From: Chryseobacterium aquaeductus
GTDB lineage: Bacteria > Bacteroidota > Bacteroidia > Flavobacteriales > Weeksellaceae
Direction: 5' to 3'
DNA: 64,000 bases
NCBI RefSeq assembly: GCF_905175375.1
Contig: NZ_CAJIMS010000001.1
Span: 3,224,001 to 3,288,000, forward strand
The position numbers were made by a program, and so were the translations under genes. Shown here piece by piece: positions 17,780 through 26,094 of the stretch. The notes under the pieces are model-generated. The model was not told the origin of the DNA. It made no database searches and saw nothing but the letters and a program-made list of their open reading frames with translations. Numbering within the stretch: the stretch's first letter is position 1; every line of letters begins with the position of its first letter.

Positions 17780-18739
17780 ATGAAAGTCTTAGCTAACGAC
17801 GGAATTTCCAAAGCTGGAGAGTTTGCCCTGAAAGAAGCAGGTATCGAACTTCTGGATAACAGAGTTGCACAGGATCATGTGATAAATTTCATCAACGAAA
17901 ATAAGGTTGACGTTCTTTTGGTGAGAAGTGCCACCAAAGTAAGACAGGATTTGATCGATGCCTGCCCAAGCTTGAAAATTGTGGGAAGAGGCGGCATCGG
18001 AATGGATAATATTGATGTAGAATATGCAATTGAAAAAGGGTTGTATGTTATCAATACACCCAATGCATCGTCTAGATCGGTAGCAGAATTGGTTTTTGCA
18101 CATTTCTTTTCACTAGCTAGATTTCTGCATGAATCAAACAGATTGATGCCATTGGAAGGTGATACACACTTTAATGCTTTAAAAAAATCTTTCAACAATG
18201 CGTATGAACTTTCGGGTAAAACTTTGGGAGTTATAGGTTTTGGAAGTATTGGTCAGGAAGTCGTAAAGATGGGTATTTCTCTGGGAATGAGTGTGAAAGT
18301 TCTTACCAGAAAACCACGAACAGAAACCATCAGTTTAAGTTTTTTTGATGGACAAAGTGTCAATTTTGAAATCACTTCTACAAACGATACCGATGCTTTC
18401 CTGAAAGGCACTGATTTTATCAGCATCAATACACCCAAAACAAACGAATATATTATAGACACCGATCAGTTTGAAAAAATGAAGGATGGTGTGTATATTG
18501 TAAATACTGCAAGAGGCGGTGTCATCAATGAAGTTACCCTACTCGATTATATTGAGTCAGGAAAAGTTGCAGGTGCAGCGTTGGATGTATTTGAAAGCGA
18601 ACCGGCTCCCGAGCTTATTTTGTTGATGAATCCCAATCTTTCTCTTACACCACATCTGGGTGGAAACACCATCGATGCTCAGGAAAAAATAGGCAAAGAG
18701 CTTGCAGAGCAAATTATTGAGATTAAAAAGAAACTATAA
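17780..18739 (+). CDS. serA: D-3-phosphoglycerate dehydrogenase (short type)
   Basis: 319 residues. NAD-binding GFGSIGQEV near residue 154, substrate and catalytic residues in GRGGIGMDNID, NTARGGVINE (Arg) and SLTPHLGG (His). There is no ACT domain, so it is the short form without the serine-binding regulatory part. It starts serine synthesis by oxidising 3-phosphoglycerate. Location directly after serC strongly supports this choice among D-2-hydroxyacid dehydrogenases. The DUF1015 gene follows 7 bases after its stop. Confidence 0.9.
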   Translation: MKVLANDGISKAGEFALKEAGIELLDNRVAQDHVINFINENKVDVLLVRSATKVRQDLIDACPSLKIVGRGGIGMDNIDVEYAIEKGLYVINTPNASSRSVAELVFAHFFSLARFLHESNRLMPLEGDTHFNALKKSFNNAYELSGKTLGVIGFGSIGQEVVKMGISLGMSVKVLTRKPRTETISLSFFDGQSVNFEITSTNDTDAFLKGTDFISINTPKTNEYIIDTDQFEKMKDGVYIVNTARGGVINEVTLLDYIESGKVAGAALDVFESEPAPELILLMNPNLSLTPHLGGNTIDAQEKIGKELAEQIIEIKKKL

Positions 18740-18746
18740 ATTATAT

Positions 18747-19988
18747 ATGCCAGTTTTTAAACCTTTCCGTGGAATAAGACCTCATAAAGATCATGAGGCT
18801 ACATTTCCTACACATCCTTTAGATAATTTTACTCAGGCTGAAATTACCGAAAAAGCGCAAAAAGAAAAGACTTACATCAATATGATAAAACCTTATGTTG
18901 TAAGTAAATCTAAAGATGTTGACCGGAATTTGAGGAAAATACGTTCTACTTTTGAGGAATTAGTTGATGATAAAACATTGATTCAGGATAGTTCTTCTTA
19001 TTATTTGTATGAGCAGATTTATCCTAATAAACAGGTTTTCAGAGGTCTTCTTGGTTTGGCAAGTATCGAAGATTTCTGGGCAGGGAAAATAAAAAGACAC
19101 GAAAGCACAATTCCTCAGAGAAAAGAGAAATTGGCTCATTATTTAGATAAAGTAAACCTTCAGGCAGAACCGGTTTTACTGACTTATCAATCAAATTCAA
19201 AGATTGAATTACTGATGAATCATGAGGAAAAAAACGTTCCTATTTTCAATCATGTAGATACGATCGGTATCCGACACAAAATCTGGAGAATAGACAATCG
19301 TCTGAAACTTCAACAGTTCAAAGAAGTGATAGACCAGATAGATTCTTTCTACATTGCAGACGGTCACCACCGAATTGGTTCTACAGCACTTCACGCAAAA
19401 CGTCTGAAAGACAAGAACAAAAAACACAATGGTACAGAACCTTACAATTTTGTGTACAGTTTTATTGTTTCCAATCAATCGATCAAAATTCATGATTATA
19501 ACAGAATTGTGAAAAGCATTGGAGATCTTTCAACTGAAGAATTTCTAAAAAGCCTTGAAAAATATTTCCTCATTCATGAGAAAGATGAGACGCCTTACTT
19601 TCCGTCGCAGAAATTCCATATTTCTATGTACATTGATGGGAAATACTACTCTCTTCATGTGAAACACGATCTTCGTTCTCAAGAGATGTCTTTAGACAAT
19701 TTAGATCATCATCTTTTAGATAAATATATTATTAAAGATATTTTGAAGATCGAAGATTCTGACAGTTCAGATCAGATTACCTACAGCAAAGGAACTTCAA
19801 ACATTGAAGGTATTAAGCTTTTAAAAGAAAAAGTAGATAATGGTGAAGGCAGAGTGGGCTTCGGGATTTATCCGGTAAGTTTTAACGATATGATTAAAAT
19901 TTCTGATTTAAAACTTCGTATGCCTCCAAAATGTACATTTATAGAGCCCAAATTGGTTACTGCATTGTTGATGTATGACATGAAATAG
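18747..19988 (+). CDS. DUF1015 family protein
   Basis: 413 residues from ATG at 18747 (MPVFKPFRGIRPHKDHEATF); an earlier in-frame start inside serA is rejected. Family segments are the N-terminal PFRGIRP, SYYLYEQIYPNKQVFRGLLGLASIEDFW, and the very conserved FYIADGHHRIGSTALHAKR around residue 205. DUF1015 proteins are uncharacterised but sit next to serA/serC in many bacteria, and a role linked to serine or to kinase-like chemistry has been suggested; no function is assigned here. A strong hairpin follows. Confidence 0.88.
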   Translation: MPVFKPFRGIRPHKDHEATFPTHPLDNFTQAEITEKAQKEKTYINMIKPYVVSKSKDVDRNLRKIRSTFEELVDDKTLIQDSSSYYLYEQIYPNKQVFRGLLGLASIEDFWAGKIKRHESTIPQRKEKLAHYLDKVNLQAEPVLLTYQSNSKIELLMNHEEKNVPIFNHVDTIGIRHKIWRIDNRLKLQQFKEVIDQIDSFYIADGHHRIGSTALHAKRLKDKNKKHNGTEPYNFVYSFIVSNQSIKIHDYNRIVKSIGDLSTEEFLKSLEKYFLIHEKDETPYFPSQKFHISMYIDGKYYSLHVKHDLRSQEMSLDNLDHHLLDKYIIKDILKIEDSDSSDQITYSKGTSNIEGIKLLKEKVDNGEGRVGFGIYPVSFNDMIKISDLKLRMPPKCTFIEPKLVTALLMYDMK

Positions 19989-20037
19989 CTTTTAGCTGTT
20001 AGCTTCCCTTTCGAAGTGAAAATTATTATAAAATATT

Positions 20038-20090
20038 TCCTCAAAATTATTTTCTCACATTTTAAAGAGAATAATTTTGAGGATTTTTTT
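20038..20090 (+). terminator. Terminator after the ser/DUF1015 operon
   Basis: TCCTCAAAATTATT and AATAATTTTGAGGA pair, with additional TCTC/GAGA pairing inside, followed by T7 at 20084-20090. Confidence 0.8.
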
Positions 20091-20135
20091 ACTTAAATTT
20101 TGCTCGCTTTTGCTTTGTTGTAACAAAATTTAAGT
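20091..20135. repeat. Inverted repeat next to the terminator
   Basis: ACTTAAATTTTG (20091-20102) and CAAAATTTAAGT (20124-20135) are exact 12-bp reverse complements around a 21-nt spacer. The following bases to 20318 hold no gene; GTCAAACGCCTTGGCGAAA near 20177 contains a short CGCC-TTGGCG hairpin and looks like part of a dispersed element. Confidence 0.65.
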
Positions 20136-20318
20136 AAAATCAATATTGACATCAAACTCTTACTTGTCTTTGCTGAGTCAAACGCCTTGGCGAAATTAAA
20201 AACTGGTAGTTGCCAAAAAAATATTTGCGCTCTTAGCATTAAAATATACAATCAAAATCTAACATATTTACTTAATTTTTCTTTATTTTTATGCACCGAA
20301 AGAAAAAGGTCAGTAAAA

Positions 20319-21716
20319 ATGAAAAAACTCTTACTCATCATACTTCTACTCTTTTTGAGTGGATTTTTGTTTTCACAAAAAAAGCCTGTAAGAAAACCAA
20401 AGCCAATTCCGAAGTTTAATTATATAGAAGAATTTAAGAAGATTTCAGATGAAATAATGACCAACGGAACTGCGTACGATAATCTGGGCGAGCTGACGAA
20501 AGGTGTTGGTGCGCGTTTCAGTGCAAGTCCGGGTTACGCTAAAGCAACTGAATGGGCAGAGAAAAACCTTAAAGAAGCCGGTGCAGAAAATATCTGGAAA
20601 CAAGAAGTAAGAGTTCCGGTTTGGATACGTGGCAAAGAATCTCTACAGATCAAACCAGGAAACGGAGAATGGAAAAATATCAAGATGCTCTCTTTCGGAA
20701 ACTCTGAAGGAACCGGCGGAAAAGATATGATTTATGATATTCTTTTGGTGAATGACGTTCAGGAACTTGTGAATCTTACGAGTGCGCAGGTGAAAGACAA
20801 AATTATTTTTGTTAACTATCCAATCGATCAAAAAATCATCAGCACGGTAGATTCTTATCTTATTGCTGCTAAATCTAAATTACTTTCGGCTTCTGTTATT
20901 GGTAAAAAAGGTGCAAAAGGTTTAATCATAAGATCTTTGACGACCGCGTCAGACGATATTCCGCATGCTAAACAGATTTATTACGAACCGGAAGATAAAG
21001 TGAAGATTCCTGCGGTTACGATCGGCGTACGATCTGCTGACGAATTGGAAAAACTTCTTAAAAAACAAACCGTAAAAGCAAAACTCAATATGACCGCCGA
21101 GTCAAAAGGTGAAAGCATCAATCACAATATCATCGGTGAAATTCCAGGTAAAAAAGATGGTAAAGTAATTCTTCTCGGTGCTCAACTCGATTCATGGGAT
21201 TTTGCGGAAGGCGCTCATGACGACGGTACGGGAGTCGTTCAGTGTCTAGAAGTTTTGAGAGCATTTAAAGCGCTGGGTTATGATAATAATCACACGATAA
21301 GAGTTATTCTGTACGCTAACAGTGAAAATGGCGGACAAGGAAGAGAAACCTACGCAGCACAAGTAAAAAAGAAGGAAGAAAAACATATTATTGCTTTAGG
21401 TTCAGATTCCGGAGGGTATTCTCCGAGAGGGTTTTCGCTTGATATGTCGCCACAAAGAAGACGTTTATTCTTCCCTTGGAAAGAATATTTCCTGCCTTAT
21501 GGTGTTTATGATTTTGATCAGACAGATGCTATTCAGGATATTGCACCACTGAAAAAACTTGACATTCCTTTGATTGAACTTGTGGTGGATACTCAAAGAT
21601 ATTTTGATTATCATCATTCTGAAAAAGATACTTTCGATAAGGTAAACAGAAGAGAGTTGCTTTTGGGAGCGGTTGTGATGACGCAGATGGTTTTCATGAT
21701 CGATAAGAACTGGTAG
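20319..21716 (+). CDS. M28-family peptidase homologue, probably catalytically impaired
   Basis: 465 residues from ATG at 20319 with signal peptide MKKLLLIILLLFLSGFLFSQ. A protease-associated-type insert (residues 130-270) precedes the M28 zinc domain. Expected ligand positions read: GAQLDSWDF where the family has H-x-D, so the first zinc His is Gln; GAHDDGTG with Asp kept; ANSENGGQG where the family has E-E-N-G, so the general-base Glu is Ser; GSDSGGYSPRG with Asp kept; and DYHHSEKDTFD with the last His kept. Two of the core residues are therefore replaced. It is exported and probably a binding or regulatory homologue rather than an active aminopeptidase. Confidence 0.85.
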   Translation: MKKLLLIILLLFLSGFLFSQKKPVRKPKPIPKFNYIEEFKKISDEIMTNGTAYDNLGELTKGVGARFSASPGYAKATEWAEKNLKEAGAENIWKQEVRVPVWIRGKESLQIKPGNGEWKNIKMLSFGNSEGTGGKDMIYDILLVNDVQELVNLTSAQVKDKIIFVNYPIDQKIISTVDSYLIAAKSKLLSASVIGKKGAKGLIIRSLTTASDDIPHAKQIYYEPEDKVKIPAVTIGVRSADELEKLLKKQTVKAKLNMTAESKGESINHNIIGEIPGKKDGKVILLGAQLDSWDFAEGAHDDGTGVVQCLEVLRAFKALGYDNNHTIRVILYANSENGGQGRETYAAQVKKKEEKHIIALGSDSGGYSPRGFSLDMSPQRRRLFFPWKEYFLPYGVYDFDQTDAIQDIAPLKKLDIPLIELVVDTQRYFDYHHSEKDTFDKVNRRELLLGAVVMTQMVFMIDKNW

Positions 21717-21759
21717 TTCAAAATCTTCAAACTTATGAAATTTCGTGTGCACTAAATAC

Positions 21760-21804
21760 GAAATTCTCGATACGATTTTCTTTGAAAACCTACTCGAATT
21801 GACG
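21760..21804 (+). repeat. 45-bp direct repeat, copy 1
   Basis: Begins GAAATTCTCGATACGATTTT and ends TACTCGAATTGACG. It is almost identical to 21893-21936. CTCGA near both ends of the unit hints at an internal palindromic tendency. It lies between the M28 and retropepsin genes. Confidence 0.85.
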
Positions 21805-21892
21805 CAGTTGTAACTCATTCCATCTTTTGGTTACGCACATTATTGAGCGTTCAAAAATGGTGTTAAATATATAACAAAGATTTTCAAACAAA

Positions 21893-21936
21893 GAAATTCT
21901 CGATACGATTTTCTTTGAAAACCTACTCGATTGACG
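21893..21936 (+). repeat. 44-bp direct repeat, copy 2
   Basis: Same unit as 21760-21804 with one A missing near the end (CTCGATTGACG instead of CTCGAATTGACG). The 88 bases between the copies show no gene. Confidence 0.85.
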
Positions 21937-21954
21937 GAAATTTAATAGATCTTA

Positions 21955-23121
21955 TTAATTCAAATATTCCCTTTTATCAAGGGTAAACTCCAGAATTTTG
22001 CCATCACGTTTTACTTTTACGGTGATTTGATTTTGAGCTTTTTCTACCCTGTTGAGTAAATATTGACAAGACAATTCCTGATCAAGATTTTCGAAACTTG
22101 TTTCGTTGATGCTTATAATCTCATCATCAACCTTTACAGGGATGTTGTTTCCCTGAAAAACCAGTACCACTTTTGCTTTATAATCAATAAAACGGTAAGC
22201 AAACCCGAATGATTCTAGCTTTGTAGGATTATCTTTGATGCGGTGGAGATAGATTTTACTGTTCTGCCAATCGATGATGAAGGTAAACTTTTTGAGGAAC
22301 TCATTTCCCAATAAGCTGGAATTTCCGGTCATAACGATTTCGTTTTCAAATTTTTTCGCATCTAATAATATTTCATTGACTCTAAAATGATAATTCATCT
22401 GAGGTTTTCCTGTACCAAAGGCTCCCACCGAATTCATACCGTACGTTTCTACAGATTTTACCGCTCCGTTTTTGGGATCGTAGTTGTTTTCTAAAATCTT
22501 GATGCTTCCCGTAAATCCTGTATCGAACGTAAGATTCATTTTTTTATCTAAAATTTGAGATTCTATGAGAGGCGTTTTTTGTGGATGCGATTTGAAACTG
22601 AAAACCGTCTCATATTCTTTAGTGGAAAACTGTTTAAGATCAGTCGTAGCTTCCAAGAGGTTTTCAGAATAATTAATTCTCCAAAACAGTTTTGCCATCT
22701 GGTTGGCTCCTATGATGCCGTCAATTTTCAGACATCCGAATTCCGGACCTTCAAGATTGATCACCACTGCACCGATATTCTTAAAAACTATCTGATCAAT
22801 CGTCATTTCCGGCAAGATGGTGAAAATCTGTTCTTGTTTGTTTTTTTGAGAATCTTTTACTTTGCTTGTGTGCTTTTTGGTAAGATTCAGTTCGTTGTAC
22901 ACGGTATGAGAGATTACCGTTGGCGCGCCGGTATCAAACAAAAACTGATACATTTTTCCATTGATTGATACATTTACCAAAGGAAGTTCGCTTGTGAATT
23001 TCAGGTTTATTTTCTCCACCGGATTTTTCAAAATGGCTTCTCCCCCTTCAAAAAACCTCTTTCCCTGAGCAGATATGCTGGTAATACAGAAGATTAAAAA
23101 CAAAAATAAACTTTTCTTCAT
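21955..23121 (-). CDS. Retropepsin-like aspartyl protease with C-terminal PDZ-like domain
   Basis: 388 residues, signal peptide MKKSLFLFLIFCITSISAQG. Two retropepsin-type motifs are seen: FLFDTGAPTVISH near residue 60 and LTFDTGFTGSIKI near residue 198, so a single chain carries both aspartates. FTIIDWQNSKIYLHR closes the protease part. The last 80 residues (VVLVFQGNNIPVKVDDEIISINETSF) resemble a PDZ-like domain. It is probably periplasmic or surface-bound. It stands alone between repeat elements. The substrate is unknown. Confidence 0.82.
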   Translation of the reverse strand: MKKSLFLFLIFCITSISAQGKRFFEGGEAILKNPVEKINLKFTSELPLVNVSINGKMYQFLFDTGAPTVISHTVYNELNLTKKHTSKVKDSQKNKQEQIFTILPEMTIDQIVFKNIGAVVINLEGPEFGCLKIDGIIGANQMAKLFWRINYSENLLEATTDLKQFSTKEYETVFSFKSHPQKTPLIESQILDKKMNLTFDTGFTGSIKILENNYDPKNGAVKSVETYGMNSVGAFGTGKPQMNYHFRVNEILLDAKKFENEIVMTGNSSLLGNEFLKKFTFIIDWQNSKIYLHRIKDNPTKLESFGFAYRFIDYKAKVVLVFQGNNIPVKVDDEIISINETSFENLDQELSCQYLLNRVEKAQNQITVKVKRDGKILEFTLDKREYLN

Positions 23122-23211
23122 AGCGTTTAATTTGCACTAAAGTAGGGAATTTTTGATTACAATTCTTTATTAATATGCAGTGGTACTCATTATAAATTCA
23201 TCTGACTGTCT

Positions 23212-23584
23212 CGGAATGTCATCTGTACGTTTCGGAATGTCATCTGTACGCTTCGGAATGTCATCTGTACGCTTCGGAATGTCATCTGTACGCTTCGGAA
23301 TGTCATCTGTATGCTTCGGAAAACCATCTGTACGCTTCGGAATACCATCTGTACGCTTCGGAATTCTAGCTGACAACCTCGGAATGTCATCTTGCTGCTT
23401 CGGAATACCATCTGTACGCTTCGGAATGCTAGCTGTCAACCTCGGAATGTCATCTGTACGCTTCGGAATGTTGCTGCTTCGGAATGTGATCTGACCACCT
23501 CGGAATGTCATCTTGCTGCTTCGGAATATGAACTGTACGCTTCGGAATACTAGCTGACTGTCTTGGAAAGTTGTCTGAACACTT
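23212..23584. repeat. 21-bp tandem repeat array (about 18 units)
   Basis: A unit starting CGGAATGTCATCTGTACG repeats with exact 21-bp spacing at 23212, 23233, 23254, 23275, 23296, 23317, 23338, 23359, 23380, 23401, 23422, 23443 and 23464. One unit is 16 bp (23464-23479). The spacing then resumes at 23480, 23501, 23522, 23543 and 23564. Units vary (GTCATC, ACCATC, CTAGCTG, TTGCTGCTT). Several frames are open simply because the period is a multiple of 3: the minus strand reads FRSVQMT in one frame and IPKRTDD in another, and the 5-base loss switches frame. There is no sign of selection for one protein frame. Probably a minisatellite or structured site. Confidence 0.9.
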
Positions 23585-23701
23585 CTAGATGTCATTTTTA
23601 TATTTTAGAAGATTATTGTTATAGAAAAATTTATTTCTATTTTTTTTAGGCAGTAAGTTCATTATAGAAATATTCTATTGAGATTTAAATGCGAATTTTT
23701 C

Positions 23702-23740
23702 AAATATGAAACCGCCCATGTAGAAGGCGGTTTCATATTT
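23702..23740. terminator. Strong hairpin terminator
   Basis: AAATATGAAACCGCC and GGCGGTTTCATATTT are exact 15-bp reverse complements around a 9-nt loop. It lies downstream of the two-gene unit on the minus strand and after the repeat array on the plus strand. Confidence 0.75.
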
Positions 23741-23814
23741 ATATTGAAGTTATAAAATGGCTCTAAAATTATTCTCGTTCTAAAAATAGTGTAGTAAACC
23801 GAATATTATTTTTA

Positions 23815-24300
23815 TTAAGATTGTCTTATAGATCTTAATACTTTTAGTATTATTTTTATAAAAATGAAAATACGCTGTAATACAACTGCAAAAAGAGCTA
23901 CATACAAAGAAAAAACTAATGCTCTAATATCGAACATACAATTTAGTATCTTAATTTCTTCTTTTGGAATGTTATCGTTAGTTAATATAATAATAAAAGA
24001 AAAAGCAATAACTATCAAATTTTGATATAGCAAAATTTTACAAAATTTTAGAAATTCCGAATAGGTTTCATTAGATCTAAATTTTTCAAATAAATACAAA
24101 CATCCTATAAATATTCCAAAAAAGATAGAACATACATCAATTAACTTGTCATTAAATAAATTAGTACTTTCAGAATATTTGAACTTCAGATAATAAGCCA
24201 GTAAAAAAGTTAATATAAAAACAAAATAAGGTATAGCTCTTTTTACAAGAGCCCTTCTTCTATATCTTTCAATATTATTTATATGGCTTTCATGAATCAT
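23815..24300 (-). CDS. Hypothetical four-helix membrane protein
   Basis: 161 residues. After a basic N-terminus (NNIERYRRRALVKRA) there are about four membrane helices: AIPYFVFILTFLLAYYL, VCSIFFGIFIGCLYLF, LLYQNLIVIAFSFIIIL and ALVFSLYVALFAVVLQRIFIF. No family is recognised. Its ATG overlaps the stop of the upstream 317-residue gene as ATGA, so the two are translated as a pair. It is rich in AT, Ile, Phe and Lys codons relative to its neighbours. The pairing of a soluble partner with a small 4-TM protein resembles toxin-sensor or phage-defence layouts (Kiwa has a 4-TM KwaA), but no sequence identity is claimed. Confidence 0.75.
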   Translation of the reverse strand: MIHESHINNIERYRRRALVKRAIPYFVFILTFLLAYYLKFKYSESTNLFNDKLIDVCSIFFGIFIGCLYLFEKFRSNETYSEFLKFCKILLYQNLIVIAFSFIIILTNDNIPKEEIKILNCMFDIRALVFSLYVALFAVVLQRIFIFIKIILKVLRSIRQS

Positions 24301-25250
24301 AAGTAACTTTCTAATAAAGAATATTCTTTTTCATAGGTTTCTTTGATTTTGATTGTTCTTTCATCCTTTTGAAGATTAAAATCTAATCTTGGTACATCAA
24401 TTTTAAATTGTGTGAAATAAACATCTCCAACTAAGTTTATTGGAATCATTTTCCCAGAAGAACTATTGTAACCACATATCTCGATCGAGTCAATATTCTG
24501 CCTCACTTGACTATATCCTAACAATTTTCCAAAATTTCTAATTATTGGTTCAATTTTATTTTTATATAACCCACCAGTAGTTTTAGGATTTCTAACAGTA
24601 AATTCAATTTCTGCAAAATCACTATTGAGTTCTGCAGCATTTTGAATTTCAGGAAGAAAATCAAGATCAACTCTATCTTCTAATGATGAATTAATTTGAG
24701 CGACTTCCCTAAGTAAATTCTTGGGTTGGTAAACCTTCATTTTAAAACTTTTATAAAGTCCCATTTGAAGAGCTCGTTCATATTCATGTTTGCGAAATAT
24801 TGTAACAAAATTTGTATCAACTATAACTTCATTTTTTAATGTTGCAGAGTCATGATAACATTTGTAAATATATTGATGGAAAACGTCTAAGTAAATGCTA
24901 TTCTTATTTATTTCAAAAAAAAGAACTTTTAGTCTTTTACAGTATAATAAAATATTTCCATAAACGATACCTTCATCATTATTCACATCTAACGCCGAAA
25001 CGATCTTTGTTCTTCTGTGAATTTTTGCAGGTAAGTCCTTATCAATTGTACTCCTAATAAATCCAATCAAGTAATTCTCAGTATCCTCAATAACTGAAAA
25101 ATGAACCATCTTCTGATTTACAAATTTTTCTTTATCATTTATGTCGGAATGTTTTAAAATTTCATCAAATGTTATACTATTACTTCCTTGAGGAAATCTT
25201 AATGAAACGGAAACTACATCGATTTTACAGGTTTTAGATCTATTGTTCAT
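24297..25250 (-). CDS. Unknown 317-residue soluble protein, partner of a 4-TM protein
   Basis: ATG at 25250, with its own -7 promoter element 28 bases upstream. No signal peptide or membrane segment. The N-terminal 110 residues look like a beta-rich domain (KIDVVSVSLRF, KMVHFSVIEDTENYLIGFIRS, IVYGNILLYCKRLKVLFFEINKNSIYLDVFHQYI). The C-terminal half has a segment (SIEICGYNSSSGKMIPINLVGDVYF) like the C-terminal strand pairs of uncharacterised families often seen in defence islands, such as DUF6731 or DUF4747-type proteins; that likeness is from memory and only in general pattern. It overlaps the downstream membrane-protein gene by 4 bases. Composition is AT-rich. Function unknown. Confidence 0.75.
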   Translation of the reverse strand: MNNRSKTCKIDVVSVSLRFPQGSNSITFDEILKHSDINDKEKFVNQKMVHFSVIEDTENYLIGFIRSTIDKDLPAKIHRRTKIVSALDVNNDEGIVYGNILLYCKRLKVLFFEINKNSIYLDVFHQYIYKCYHDSATLKNEVIVDTNFVTIFRKHEYERALQMGLYKSFKMKVYQPKNLLREVAQINSSLEDRVDLDFLPEIQNAAELNSDFAEIEFTVRNPKTTGGLYKNKIEPIIRNFGKLLGYSQVRQNIDSIEICGYNSSSGKMIPINLVGDVYFTQFKIDVPRLDFNLQKDERTIKIKETYEKEYSLLESYL

Positions 25251-25277
25251 TTACTTTAATTAATGTTACGAATTTTA

Positions 25278-25285
25278 CAAATATA
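25278..25285 (-). promoter_or_regulatory. -7 promoter element for the unknown two-gene unit
   Basis: The minus strand reads TATATTTG (TAnnTTTG) 28 bases before the ATG at 25250, showing that the pair has its own promoter. Confidence 0.6.
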
Positions 25286-25350
25286 ATCTTTACAGTAATT
25301 GTGGTTATCCGTATTTACACGGTATTTTAATATTTAAATTGCATAATAAT

Positions 25351-25926
25351 TTATATCTTATCCAAAATCTTCTTCGGCAGCACCTTGACCAATTGAGATT
25401 TGATTTCTTTTTCTACGACAATGATCTTCCATGTTTTTCGGTCTTTGGAGATGGCACAGGCTCTCATTGGGGCATTGATGATGTAAGAACCTTCACTGGC
25501 GATGTATTTTACGTTGGCTTTACCGTATTTTGAGGTGAGCATTTCGCCTATATTTTTTCTCATAGGTTCCTCCATAGAACTTACATTACCTTTCATCTTA
25601 AGGTAATAATTGGCGATAGAGAAATATTCTCCTTTGATGAGTTCTGGTTTCTCGATATTGCCAAACTTCAAATCTTGCACATCAATCTTTACAAAAGGAT
25701 TGTTGTACGTCATATTCATCAGTTGCGTCATCTGATCTTTTGAGATCACGGTAAAAAAACCGGGATAAATGCAATTGATCGCCTGATCGATTTTTTTAGA
25801 TTTTATGCTGTTGGCAAAATAGGAGATCGTTTTTTTGATAGCCAAACCATCGGGAGTTGCATTTGCCTGTGCAAAGCTAGAAAGTGAGAACAGTACCAGA
25901 AAAATGGTAATAAATTTAATTTTCAT
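25351..25926 (-). CDS. Secreted hypothetical protein
   Basis: 191 residues from ATG at 25926 (MKIKFITIFLVLFSLSSFAQ, signal peptide). The mature part starts with a helical segment (LAIKKTISYFANSIKSKKIDQAINCIYPGFFTVISKDQM) like the first helices of small SnoaL/NTF2-type secreted domains, then strands (YFSIANYYLKMKG, NVKYIASEGSYIIN, TWKIIVVEKEIKSQLVKVLP). No named family is assigned. It is a single gene, divergent from the ABC transporter gene. Confidence 0.65.
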   Translation of the reverse strand: MKIKFITIFLVLFSLSSFAQANATPDGLAIKKTISYFANSIKSKKIDQAINCIYPGFFTVISKDQMTQLMNMTYNNPFVKIDVQDLKFGNIEKPELIKGEYFSIANYYLKMKGNVSSMEEPMRKNIGEMLTSKYGKANVKYIASEGSYIINAPMRACAISKDRKTWKIIVVEKEIKSQLVKVLPKKILDKI

Positions 25927-26065
25927 GATGATCAATGTATCGAATTTTAAATAATTTCCTCGTCGGAGAATTTTTTCAAATATATGTAAAATTTCACTGT
26001 TTTAATCTCATGAAATCTTCTCCGGCAAATCAAATTTATACCGTCATCTATCCAATTTATATCTG

Positions 26066-26073
26066 TAATTTTG
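26066..26073 (+). promoter_or_regulatory. -7 promoter element for the ABC exporter gene
   Basis: TAATTTTG matches TAnnTTTG, 22 bases before the ATG at 26095. A TTG start at 26071 would lie inside it and is rejected. Confidence 0.6.
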
Positions 26074-26094
26074 CAGCCAAGTATTTCTTACAAA

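Noticed and set aside
23170..23595. CRISPR array or a real repeat protein
   Set aside because: Units are contiguous 21-mers with no spacers and no cas genes, so it is not CRISPR. As a protein, two different frames are used on either side of a 5-base deletion, and all three frames are open only because the period is divisible by three.
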